Origin: Linyphia triangularis
Lineage: Eukaryota; Arthropoda; Arachnida; Araneae; Linyphiidae
Assembly: GCA_963978545.1 (NCBI GenBank)
Contig: OZ021722.1
Location: 36,411,365-36,475,364 of the forward strand
Reading direction: 5' to 3'
DNA: 64,000 nt
Shown piece by piece: positions 1-7,468 of the stretch (position 1 is its first letter; every line of letters begins with the position of its first letter). Below the pieces are notes generated by a model. The model saw only the letters and a list, made by a program, of their open reading frames with translations, searched no databases and was not told where the DNA came from. Position numbers and translations under genes: made by a program.

Positions 1-33
1 AGCCAGGAATCCTACACACTAGACAACATGGGA
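1..33 (-). pseudogene. tRNA-Glu, 5' part only (cut by window edge)
   Basis: The 5' acceptor strand, D arm and start of the anticodon stem of a Glu-body tRNA; the rest lies left of the window. Its D arm carries the same changes (cctacacactagacaacat on the plus strand) as the copies with anticodon TTT, so it probably belongs to that class, but the anticodon itself is not in view. Confidence 0.7.
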
Positions 34-150
34 CAGAATGCCTAAGTATTCAAATAAGTTTTATATTTCATAAAATAATGAAGCAAATTATACGGAAACA
101 TTTTAATAATCCTAGACATACTCAAGGGTGAAATAATTGGAAAAAAATTT
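34..150 (-). other. spacer B (first copy)
   Basis: Spacer B separates a non-psi Glu (left) from a psi Gln (right). It begins with cagaatgcc, contains a TATA-like tatatttcataaaa tract and ends in an A7 run that would be a T7 terminator for the psi pair on the minus strand. It is recognisably homologous to spacer A at both ends. No gene is seen in it. Confidence 0.75.
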
Positions 151-294
151 ACGTTCTACTGAAATTTTAGCTAGTATCGCTGGATCCAGAGACAAGAGTG
201 CTGACCATTACATCACTGAACTTAATTTTCCCACGCAAGGAATCAAAAATTGGCAGCCTGGGTGGGATCTAGTACTCCTAACCATATGACAAAA
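151..294 (-). pseudogene. psi tRNA-Gln/tRNA-Glu pair (decayed)
   Basis: A relic pair aligned over its full length to the good pairs. In the Gln half (151-221) the T arm is wrecked, so there is no B box. In the Glu half (228-294) the T arm reads caaaaattgg on the plus strand instead of the GGTTCGATTCC B box, and four bases of the D arm (ctag) are missing. The 5-nt linker region is still recognisable. It is flanked by spacers B and C, as are all 85 psi pairs. It is not expected to make tRNA. Confidence 0.85.
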
Positions 295-407
295 GAGTCT
301 AATGAATTGCATTTTATCATCCTTTTGATTCAATAACTATATTGCGTAAAAAATTCATATGTCCAAAAACATGATAGATTGTACATGATAGATTTAACAA
401 AAAGACG
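295..407 (-). other. spacer C, short variant
   Basis: Spacer C joins a psi pair to the next non-psi Gln. This copy lacks about 10 bp compared with the usual form, around the catatgtccaaaaacatg stretch, which explains the 257-bp monomer here. The same short form recurs before 9168 and 22179. It ends in A5 then gacg, a weak T5 terminator for the Gln at 408. No gene is seen. Confidence 0.7.
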
Positions 408-479
408 AGGTTCTACCGAGATTCGAAATCGGATCGCTGGATTCAAGGTCCAGAGTGCTAACCATTACACGATAAAACC
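408..479 (-). tRNA. tRNA-Gln-like (TTG), class Qw
   Basis: A 72-nt Gln body with anticodon TTG. Two changes argue against normal function: the anticodon loop is CCTTGAA, so the invariant U33 is C, and the T stem has lost its G53 (the B box starts TTTCGA, not GTTCGA). The acceptor stem still pairs with one U-G wobble. This class recurs 27 times, always with a much better Glu gene upstream. It may be a pseudogene; tRNA scanners may still call it. Confidence 0.6.
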
Positions 480-484
480 AATTT

Positions 485-556
485 TTCCCACGCCGGGAAT
501 CGAACCCGGGCCGCCTGGGTGAAAGCCAGGAATCCTAACCACTAGACCACATGGGT
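485..556 (-). tRNA. tRNA-Glu (TTC)
   Basis: A 72-nt Glu body with loop CTTTCAC, anticodon TTC, and B box GGTTCGATTCC. The anticodon and T stems are fully paired. The first base is A instead of T, so pair 1-72 is a mismatch; most other copies have T1. It is 5 nt upstream of the Gln-like gene, with no T run between them, so both would be on one transcript. Confidence 0.8.
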
Positions 557-672
557 CAATAAGCCTACGCATTCAAACACTTTAGATATTTAATAAAATT
601 ATAAATTGAATTATACGTAAAATTTTAAAAATCATCGCATACATGAGGGATATTAATTTAGAAAAAAAATGT

Positions 673-744
673 AGGTTCTACCGAGATTCGAACTCGGATC
701 GCTGGATTCAGAGTCCAGAGTGCTGACCATTACACCTTAGAACA
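673..744 (-). tRNA. tRNA-Gln (CTG)
   Basis: Gln body with loop CTCTGAA, anticodon CTG, intact T arm and B box (AGTTCGAATCT). Acceptor base 1 is T, so pair 1-72 is lost, and base 8 is A where tRNAs have U8. Both changes recur in every copy whose plus-strand 5' end reads ccttagaacac. The terminator is an A8 run just left of it. Confidence 0.75.
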
Positions 745-749
745 CAATT

Positions 750-821
750 TTCCCAAGCTGGGAATCGAACCCGGGCCGCCTGGGTGAAAGCCATGAATAA
801 TAACCACTAGACCACATGGGA
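750..821 (-). pseudogene. tRNA-Glu (TTC), damaged D arm
   Basis: Anticodon TTC and B box are present, but the D-loop/anticodon-stem junction reads catgaataata on the plus strand in place of caggaatccta. This breaks the A box and one anticodon-stem pair. The same damage occurs at 7927, 19871 and 22521; a milder form (aggaataata) is widespread from 17210 on. Confidence 0.65.
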
Positions 822-938
822 CAGAATGCTTACGTAATCAAATAAATTTTATATTTAATAAAATAATGAAGAAAATTATACAGAAACATTTTATTAATCT
901 TTGACATACTCAAGGGTGAAATAATTGGAAAAAAACTT

Positions 939-1081
939 ACGTTCTACTGAAATATGAGTTGGTATTGCTGGATCAAGAGATAAGAGTGCTGACCATTACA
1001 TCATTGAACTTAATTTTCCCTCGCAAGGAATCGAAAATTGGCAGCCTGGGTGAGATCTTGTACTCCTAACCCTATGACAAA
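939..1081 (-). pseudogene. psi tRNA-Gln/tRNA-Glu pair
   Basis: Second psi subtype: Gln half 939-1009 reads aatatgagttgg where a T arm should be; Glu half starts at 1016 with ccctcgcaagg. The good pairs either side differ from it at dozens of positions, whereas psi copies of one subtype differ from each other at few. Confidence 0.85.
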
Positions 1082-1205
1082 TGATACTCATGAGTTGCAA
1101 TTTATCATCCTTTTGATTCAATAACTATATTGCGTAAAAAAATATATATATCCAAAAATATTTCATTCCAGATATATTTAGACATGATAGATTTAACAAA
1201 AAACT

Positions 1206-1277
1206 AGGTTCTACCGAGATTCGAAATCGGATCGCTGGATTCAAGGTCCAGAGTGCTAACGATTACACGATAAAACC
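1206..1277 (-). tRNA. tRNA-Gln-like (TTG), class Qw
   Basis: As the 408 copy (C33 and T53), with a further D-loop change (aacgatt on the plus strand) shared with 4131, 10497, 12091, 18731 and 25899. Confidence 0.55.
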
Positions 1278-1282
1278 AATTT

Positions 1283-1354
1283 TTCCCACGCCGGGAATCG
1301 AACCCGGGCCACCTGGGTGAAAGCCAGGAATCCTAACCACTAGACCACATGGGA
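1283..1354 (-). tRNA. tRNA-Glu (TTC)
   Basis: Complete Glu body, T1 to A73, anticodon TTC, B box intact. The variable region reads ccacc instead of ccgcc on the plus strand. The acceptor pair 6-67 is a U-G wobble, as in most TTC copies. Confidence 0.88.
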
Positions 1355-1381
1355 CAATAAACCTACGCATTCAAACACTTT

Positions 1382-1396
1382 AGATATTTAATAAAA
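1382..1396 (-). promoter_or_regulatory. TATA-like element in spacer A
   Basis: An A+T tract (plus strand agatatttaataaaa) about 28-42 bp upstream of the Glu gene ending at 1354. The same element at the same distance occurs in essentially every spacer A. Upstream TATA-like elements help Pol III initiation at tRNA genes in insects and plants; a role here is inferred from position and conservation only. Confidence 0.45.
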
Positions 1397-1470
1397 TTAT
1401 AAATTGAATTATACGTAAAATTTTAAAAATCATCGCATACATGAGGGATATTAATTTAGAAAAAAAATTT

Positions 1471-1542
1471 AGGTTCTATCGAGATTCGAACTCGGATCGC
1501 TGGATTCAGAGTCCAGAGTGCTTACCATTACACCATAGAACT
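1471..1542 (-). tRNA. tRNA-Gln (CTG)
   Basis: Anticodon CTG, T arm and B box intact. One T-stem/acceptor junction change (ctatcg for ctaccg). The D loop has A where the other Qc copies have C (gcttacc on the plus strand), a mark of the subclass paired with Glu-CTC and the cctggcatcg T arm. Confidence 0.8.
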
Positions 1543-1547
1543 CAACT

Positions 1548-1619
1548 TTCCCACGCCTGGCATCGAACCCGGGCCACTTGGGTGAGAGCCAGGAATCCTA
1601 ACCACTAGATCATATGGGA
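1548..1619 (-). tRNA. tRNA-Glu (CTC)
   Basis: Loop CTCTCAC gives anticodon CTC. The T arm has a variant 3' strand (cctggcatcg on the plus strand), breaking one T-stem pair, and the acceptor 5' strand reads catatggga. Likely a weakened gene. Confidence 0.65.
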
Positions 1620-1735
1620 CAATAAGCCTACGCAATCAAACACTTTAGATATTTAATAAAATTTTAATGTCAACTATACGTAAAATTTTAAAAATCATCG
1701 CATACATGAGAGATATTAATTTAGAAAAAAAACTT

Positions 1736-1807
1736 AGGTTCCACCGAGATTCGTACTCGGATCGCTGGATTCAGAGTCCAGAGTGCTGACCATTACACCA
1801 TAGAACC
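1736..1807 (-). tRNA. tRNA-Gln (CTG), T-loop variant
   Basis: Anticodon CTG. The T loop reads TACGAAT, so position 55 (normally pseudouridine) is A, which should weaken both the B box and the elbow. Duplicated at 4661. Confidence 0.6.
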
Positions 1808-1812
1808 CAATT

Positions 1813-1884
1813 TTCCCACGCCTTGAATCGAACCCGGGCCGCCTGGGTAAAAGCCAGGAATCCTACACACTAGAAAACATGGGA
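1813..1884 (-). pseudogene. tRNA-Glu body with anticodon TTT
   Basis: The anticodon loop is CTTTTAC, so the triplet is TTT (reads AAA, lysine) instead of TTC. The D arm (tacacactagaaaac on the plus strand) departs from the A box, and the T stem has a mismatch (ccttgaatcg). Decoding as Lys would need charging by a synthetase that accepts this body, so a pseudogene is more likely. Other TTT copies start at 4738, 14292, 28100, 39796, 46174, 48830, 57068, 61054 and 62078. Confidence 0.6.
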
Positions 1885-2268
1885 CAGAATGCCTAAGTAT
1901 TCAAATAAGTTTTATATTTCATAAAATAATGAAGCAAATTATACGGAAACATTTTAATAATCCTCGACATACTCAAGGGTGAAATAATTGGAAAAAAATT
2001 TACGTTCTACTGAAATTTTAGCTAGTATCGCTGGATCCAGAGACAAGAGTGCTGACCATTACATCACTGAACTTAATTTTCCCACGCAAGGAATCAAAAA
2101 TTGGCAGCCTGGGTGGGATCTAGTACTCCTAACCATATGACAAAAGAGTCTAATGAATTGCAATTTATCATCCATTTGATTCAATAACTATATTGCGTAA
2201 AAAATATATATATCCAAAAATATTTCATTCCAGATATATTTAGACATGATAGATTTTAACAAAAAACT

Positions 2269-2340
2269 AGGTTCTAGGGAGATTCGAAATCGGATCGCTG
2301 GATTCAAGGTCCAGAGTGCTAACCATTACACCATAGAACC
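2269..2340 (-). tRNA. tRNA-Gln-like (TTG), class Qw
   Basis: Qw body (C33, T53) with a further aggg in place of accg on the plus strand that disrupts T-stem and acceptor pairing. Same subtype at 5194, 8381, 21392 and 22975. Confidence 0.5.
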
Positions 2341-2345
2341 CAAAT

Positions 2346-2417
2346 TTCCCACGCCGGGAATCGAACCCGGGCCGCCTGGGTGAAATCCAAGAATCCTAAC
2401 CACTAGACCACATGGGA
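2346..2417 (-). tRNA. tRNA-Glu (TTC)
   Basis: Anticodon loop ATTTCAC, anticodon TTC with A32. B box intact. The anticodon stem base reads ccaag for ccagg on the plus strand, one mismatch; the sister copies at 8458 and 21469 keep it paired. Confidence 0.78.
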
Positions 2418-2532
2418 CAATAAGCCTACGCATTCAAACACTTTAGATATTTAATAAAATTTTAATTTCAACTATACGTAAAATTTTAAAAATTGTCGCA
2501 TACATGAGAGATATTAATTTAGAAAAAAATTT

Positions 2533-2604
2533 AGGTTCTACTGAGATTCAAACTCGGATCGCTGGATTCAGAGTCCAGAGTGCTGATCATTACACCATAG
2601 AACC
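2533..2604 (-). tRNA. tRNA-Gln (CTG), B-box variant
   Basis: Anticodon CTG. T loop TTTGAAT has lost the invariant C56 needed for the D/T loop contact and B box. Copies at 5458, 8645, 21656 and 23239. Confidence 0.55.
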
Positions 2605-2609
2605 CAATT

Positions 2610-2681
2610 TTCCCACGCCGGGAATCGAAAACGTGCCGCCTGGGTGAAAGCCAGGAATCCTAACCACTAGACCACATGGGA
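2610..2681 (-). pseudogene. tRNA-Glu (TTC), broken T stem
   Basis: Anticodon TTC intact, but the T stem reads aaaacgtgcc where good copies have aacccgggcc on the plus strand; the stem and the B box are both lost. Copies at 5535, 8722, 21733 and 23316 share this, so it spread by duplication. Confidence 0.65.
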
Positions 2682-3597
2682 CAGAATGCCTACGTATTCA
2701 AATAAGTTTTATATTTCATAAAATAATGAAGCAAATTATACGGAAACATTTTAATAATCCTCGACATACTCAAGGGTGAAATATTTGGAAAAAAATTTAC
2801 GTTCTACTGAAATTTTAGCTAGTATCGCTGGATCCAGAGACAAGAGTGCTGACCATTACATCACTGAACTTAATTTTCCCACGCAAGGAATCAGAAATTG
2901 GCAGCCTGGGTGAGATCTAGTACTCCTAACCATATGACAAAAGAGTCTAATGAATTGCATTTTATCATCCTTTTGATTCAATAACTATACTGCGTAAAAA
3001 ATACATATGTCCAAAAATTTTTCATTCCAGATATATTTATACATGATAGATTTAACAAAAAGACGAGGTTCTACCGAGATTCGAAATCGGATCGCTGGAT
3101 TCAAGGTCCAGAGTGCTAACCATTACACGATAGAACCAATCTTTCCCACGCCGGGAATCGAACCCGGGCCGCCTGGGTGAAAGCCAGGAATCCTAACCAC
3201 TAGACCACATGGGACAGAATGCCTACGTATTCAAATAAAATTTTATATTTAATAAAATAATGCAGAAAATTATACAGAAACATTTTTTAATCCTTGACAT
3301 ACTCAAAGGTGAAATAATTGGAAAAAAATTACGTTCAACTGAAATTTGAGCTGGTATCGCTTTATCCAGAGACAAGAGTGCTGACCATTACATCATTGAA
3401 CTTAATTTTCCCACGCAAGGAATCGAAAATTGGCAGCCTGAGTGAGATCTAGTATTCCTAACCATATGACAAAATAGTCTAATGAATTGCATTTTATCAT
3501 CAATTTGATTCAATAACTATATTGCTTAAAATATATATATATCCAAAAATATTTCATTTCTGATATATTTATGCATGATAAATTTAACAAAAACACT

Positions 3598-3669
3598 AGG
3601 TTCTAATGAGATTAGAAATCGGTTCGCCGGATTCAAAGTCTAGAGTGCTACCCATTACACGATAGAACC
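3598..3669 (-). pseudogene. tRNA-Gln relic, class Qd (TTG)
   Basis: Anticodon triplet TTG is legible, but the T arm reads agattagaaatcgg on the plus strand, so the TTCGA core of the B box is gone, and the D loop reads gctaccc. It sits 5 nt downstream of an intact Glu-CTC gene. All 20 Qd copies follow spacer C. Confidence 0.7.
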
Positions 3670-3674
3670 AATCT

Positions 3675-3746
3675 TTCCCACGCCGGGAATCGAACCCGGG
3701 CCGCCTGGGTGAGAGCCAGGAATCCTAACCACTAGACCACGTGGGA
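3675..3746 (-). tRNA. tRNA-Glu (CTC)
   Basis: Complete Glu body with loop CTCTCAC (anticodon CTC), acceptor stem fully Watson-Crick (TCCCACG with CGTGGGA), B box GGTTCGATTCC. Among the best-preserved genes here, although its Gln partner is a relic. Confidence 0.9.
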
Positions 3747-6670
3747 CAGAATGCTTACGTAATCAAATAAATTTTATATTTAATAAAATAATGAAGAAAA
3801 TTATACAGAAACATTTTATTAATCTTTGACATACTCAAGGGTGAAATAATTGGAAAAAAACTTACGTTCTACTGAAATATGAGCTGGTATTGCTGGATCA
3901 AGAGATAAGAGTGCTGACCATTACATCATTGAACTTAATTTTCCCTCGCAAGGAATCGAAAATTGGCAGCCTGGGTGAGATCTTGTACTCCTAACCCTAT
4001 GACAAAAGATACTCATGAGTTGCAATTTATCATCCTTTTGATTCAATAACTATATTGCGTAAAAAAATATATATATCCAAAAATATTTCATTCCAGATAT
4101 ATTTAGACATGATAGATTTAACAAAAAACTAGGTTCTACCGAGATTCGAAATCGGATCGCTGGATTCAAGGTCCAGAGTGCTAACGATTACACGATAAAA
4201 CCAATTTTTCCCACGCCGGGAATCGAACCCGGGCCACCTGGGTGAAAGCCAGGAATCCTAACCACTAGACCACATGGGACAATAAACCTACGCATTCAAA
4301 CACTTTAGATATTTAATAAAATTATAAATTGAATTATACGTAAAATTTTAAAAATCATCGCATACATGAGGGATATTAATTTAGAAAAAAAATTTAGGTT
4401 CTATCGAGATTCGAACTCGGATCGCTGGATTCAGAGTCCAGAGTGCTTACCATTACACCATAGAACTCAACTTTCCCACGCCTGGCATCGAACCCGGGCC
4501 ACTTGGGTGAGAGCCAGGAATCCTAACCACTAGATCATATGGGACAATAAGCCTACGCAATCAAACACTTTAGATATTTAATAAAATTTTAATGTCAACT
4601 ATACGTAAAATTTTAAAAATCATCGCATACATGAGAGATATTAATTTAGAAAAAAAACTTAGGTTCCACCGAGATTCGTACTCGGATCGCTGGATTCAGA
4701 GTCCAGAGTGCTGACCATTACACCATAGAACCCAATTTTCCCACGCCTTGAATCGAACCCGGGCCGCCTGGGTAAAAGCCAGGAATCCTACACACTAGAA
4801 AACATGGGACAGAATGCCTAAGTATTCAAATAAGTTTTATATTTCATAAAATAATGAAGCAAATTATACGGAAACATTTTAATAATCCTCGACATACTCA
4901 AGGGTGAAATAATTGGAAAAAAATTTACGTTCTACTGAAATTTTAGCTAGTATCGCTGGATCCAGAGACAAGAGTGCTGACCATTACATCACTGAACTTA
5001 ATTTTCCCACGCAAGGAATCAAAAATTGGCAGCCTGGGTGGGATCTAGTACTCCTAACCATATGACAAAAGAGTCTAATGAATTGCAATTTATCATCCAT
5101 TTGATTCAATAACTATATTGCGTAAAAAATATATATATCCAAAAATATTTCATTCCAGATATATTTAGACATGATAGATTTTAACAAAAAACTAGGTTCT
5201 AGGGAGATTCGAAATCGGATCGCTGGATTCAAGGTCCAGAGTGCTAACCATTACACCATAGAACCCAAATTTCCCACGCCGGGAATCGAACCCGGGCCGC
5301 CTGGGTGAAATCCAAGAATCCTAACCACTAGACCACATGGGACAATAAGCCTACGCATTCAAACACTTTAGATATTTAATAAAATTTTAATTTCAACTAT
5401 ACGTAAAATTTTAAAAATTGTCGCATACATGAGAGATATTAATTTAGAAAAAAAATTAGGTTCTACTGAGATTCAAACTCGGATCGCTGGATTCAGAGTC
5501 CAGAGTGCTGATCATTACACCATAGAACCCAATTTTCCCACGCCGGGAATCGAAAACGTGCCGCCTGGGTGAAAGCCAGGAATCCTAACCACTAGACCAC
5601 ATGGGACAGAATGCCTACGTATTCAAATAAGTTTTATATTTCATAAAATAATGAAGCAAATTATACGGAAACATTTTAATAATCCTCGACATACTCAAGG
5701 GTGAAATATTTGGAAAAAAATTTACGTTCTACTGAAATTTTAGCTAGTATCGCTGGATCCAGAGACAAGAGTGCTGACCATTACATCACTGAACTTAATT
5801 TTCCCACGCAAGGAATCAGAAATTGGCAGCCTGGGTGAGATCTAGTACTCCTAACCATATGACAAAAGAGTCTAATGAATTGCATTTTATCATCCTTTTG
5901 ATTCAATAACTATACTGCGTAAAAAATACATATGTCCAAAAATTTTTCATTCCAGATATATTTATACATGATAGATTTAACAAAAAGACGAGGTTCTACC
6001 GAGATTCGAAATCGGATCGCTGGATTCAAGGTCCAGAGTGCTAACCATTACACGATAGAACCAATCTTTCCCACGCCGGGAATCGAACCCGGGCCGCCTG
6101 GGTGAAAGCCAGGAATCCTAACCACTAGACCACATGGGACAGAATGCCTACGTATTCAAATAAATTTTATATTTAATAAAATAATGCAGAAAATTATACA
6201 GAAACATTTTTTAATCCTTGACATACTCAAAGGTGAAATAATTGGAAAAAAATTACGTTCAACTGAAATTTGAGCTGGTATCGCTTTATCCAGAGACAAG
6301 AGTGCTGACCATTACATCATTGAACTTAATTTTCCCACGCAAGGAATCGAAAATTGGCAGCCTGAGTGAGATCTAGTATTCCTAACCATATGACAAAATA
6401 GTCTAATGAATTGCATTTTATCATCAATTTGATTCAATAACTATATTGCTTAAAATATATATATATCCAAAAATATTTCATTTCTGATATATTTATGCAT
6501 GATAAATTTAACAAAAACACTAGGTTCTAATGAGATTAGAAATCGGTTCGCCGGATTCAAAGTCTAGAGTGCTACCCATTACACGATAGAACCAATCTTT
6601 CCCACGCCGGGAATCGAACCCGGGCCGCCTGGGTGAGAGCCAGGAATCCTAACCACTAGACCACGTGGGA
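3747..6670 (-). repeat. array block 2 (second copy of the 2925-bp 11-mer)
   Basis: Pairs: 4131 Qw/TTC; 4396 Qc/CTC; 4661 Qc variant/TTT; 5194 Qw/TTC; 5458 Qc variant/TTC broken; 5991 Qw/TTC; 6522 Qd/CTC. Psi pairs at 3864, 4927, 5724, 6255. Every unit lies 2924-2925 bp right of its twin in block 1 (1206 to 4131, 1736 to 4661, 2533 to 5458), private mutations included. Confidence 0.88.
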
Positions 6671-7054
6671 CAGAATGCTTACGTAATCAAATAAATTTTA
6701 TATTTAATAAAATAATGAAGAAAATTATACAGAAACATTTTATTAATCTTTGACATACTCAAGGGTGAAATAATTGGAAAAAAACTTACGTTCTACTGAA
6801 ATATGAGCTGGTATTGCTGGATCAAGAGATAAGAGTGCTGACCATTACATCATTGAACTTAATTTTCCCTCGCAAGGAATCGAAAATTGGCAGCCTGGGT
6901 GAGATCTTGTACTCCTAACCCTATGACAAAAGATACTCATGAGTTGCAATTTATCATCCTTTTGATTCAATAACTATATTGCGTAAAAAAATATATATAT
7001 CCAAAAATATTTCATTCCAGATATATTTAGACATGATAGATTTAACAAAAAACT

Positions 7055-7126
7055 AGGTTCTACCGAGATTCGAACTCGGATCGCTGGATTCAAAGTCCAG
7101 AGTGCTAACCATTACACCATAGAACC
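7055..7126 (-). tRNA. tRNA-Gln (TTG)
   Basis: First copy of the intact TTG class: loop CTTTGAA with U33, all stems paired, B box AGTTCGAATCT. The terminator to its left is an A6 run (T6 on the transcript). It is a plausible functional gene reading CAA. Confidence 0.9.
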
Positions 7127-7131
7127 CAAAT

Positions 7132-7203
7132 TTCCCACACCGGGAATCGAACCCGGGCCGCCTGGGTGAAAGCCAGGAATCCTAACCACTAGACCACACG
7201 GGA
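7132..7203 (-). tRNA. tRNA-Glu (TTC)
   Basis: Anticodon TTC, B box intact. Acceptor 3' strand is TGTGGGA and the 5' strand reads cacggga on the plus strand, so the stem has a wobble or mismatch near its base. Partner of the intact Gln-TTG. Confidence 0.85.
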
Positions 7204-7319
7204 CAATAAGCCTACGCATTCAAACACTTTAGATAATTAATAAAATTATATAGTCAACTATATGTAAAATTTTAAAAATAATCGCGTACATGAGGGATAT
7301 TAATTTAGAAAAAAAACTT

Positions 7320-7391
7320 AGGTTCTACCGAGATTCGAACTCGGATCGCTGGATTCAGAGTCCAGAGTGCTTACCATTACACCATAGAACT
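7320..7391 (-). tRNA. tRNA-Gln (CTG)
   Basis: Anticodon CTG, intact arms, terminator A8 to its left. D loop of the gcttacc subclass. Confidence 0.87.
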
Positions 7392-7396
7392 CAACT

Positions 7397-7468
7397 TTCC
7401 CACGCCTGGCATCGAACCCGGGCCACTTGGGTGATAGCCAGGACTCCTAACCACTAGACCACATGGGA
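7397..7468 (-). pseudogene. tRNA-Glu body with anticodon ATC
   Basis: The loop is CTATCAC (gtgatagcc on the plus strand), one base from the CTC sister copies, giving ATC, which pairs with the Asp codon GAT. Only copy seen in the window. The T arm has the cctggcatcg mismatch of its subclass, so function is doubtful. Confidence 0.6.

Larger units (their letters stand above)
34..3746 (-). repeat. array block 1
   Basis: Pairs (s: Gln class/Glu anticodon): 408 Qw/TTC; 673 Qc/TTC damaged; 1206 Qw/TTC; 1471 Qc/CTC; 1736 Qc variant/TTT; 2269 Qw/TTC; 2533 Qc variant/TTC broken; 3066 Qw/TTC; 3598 Qd/CTC. Psi pairs at 151, 939, 2002, 2799, 3331. The part from about 806 on is repeated almost unchanged 2925 bp further on. 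Confidence 0.85.

Noticed and set aside
151..294. psi pairs as a different tRNA family
   Set aside because: They align end to end with the Gln-Glu pair, including the linker, and have no foldable T arm.
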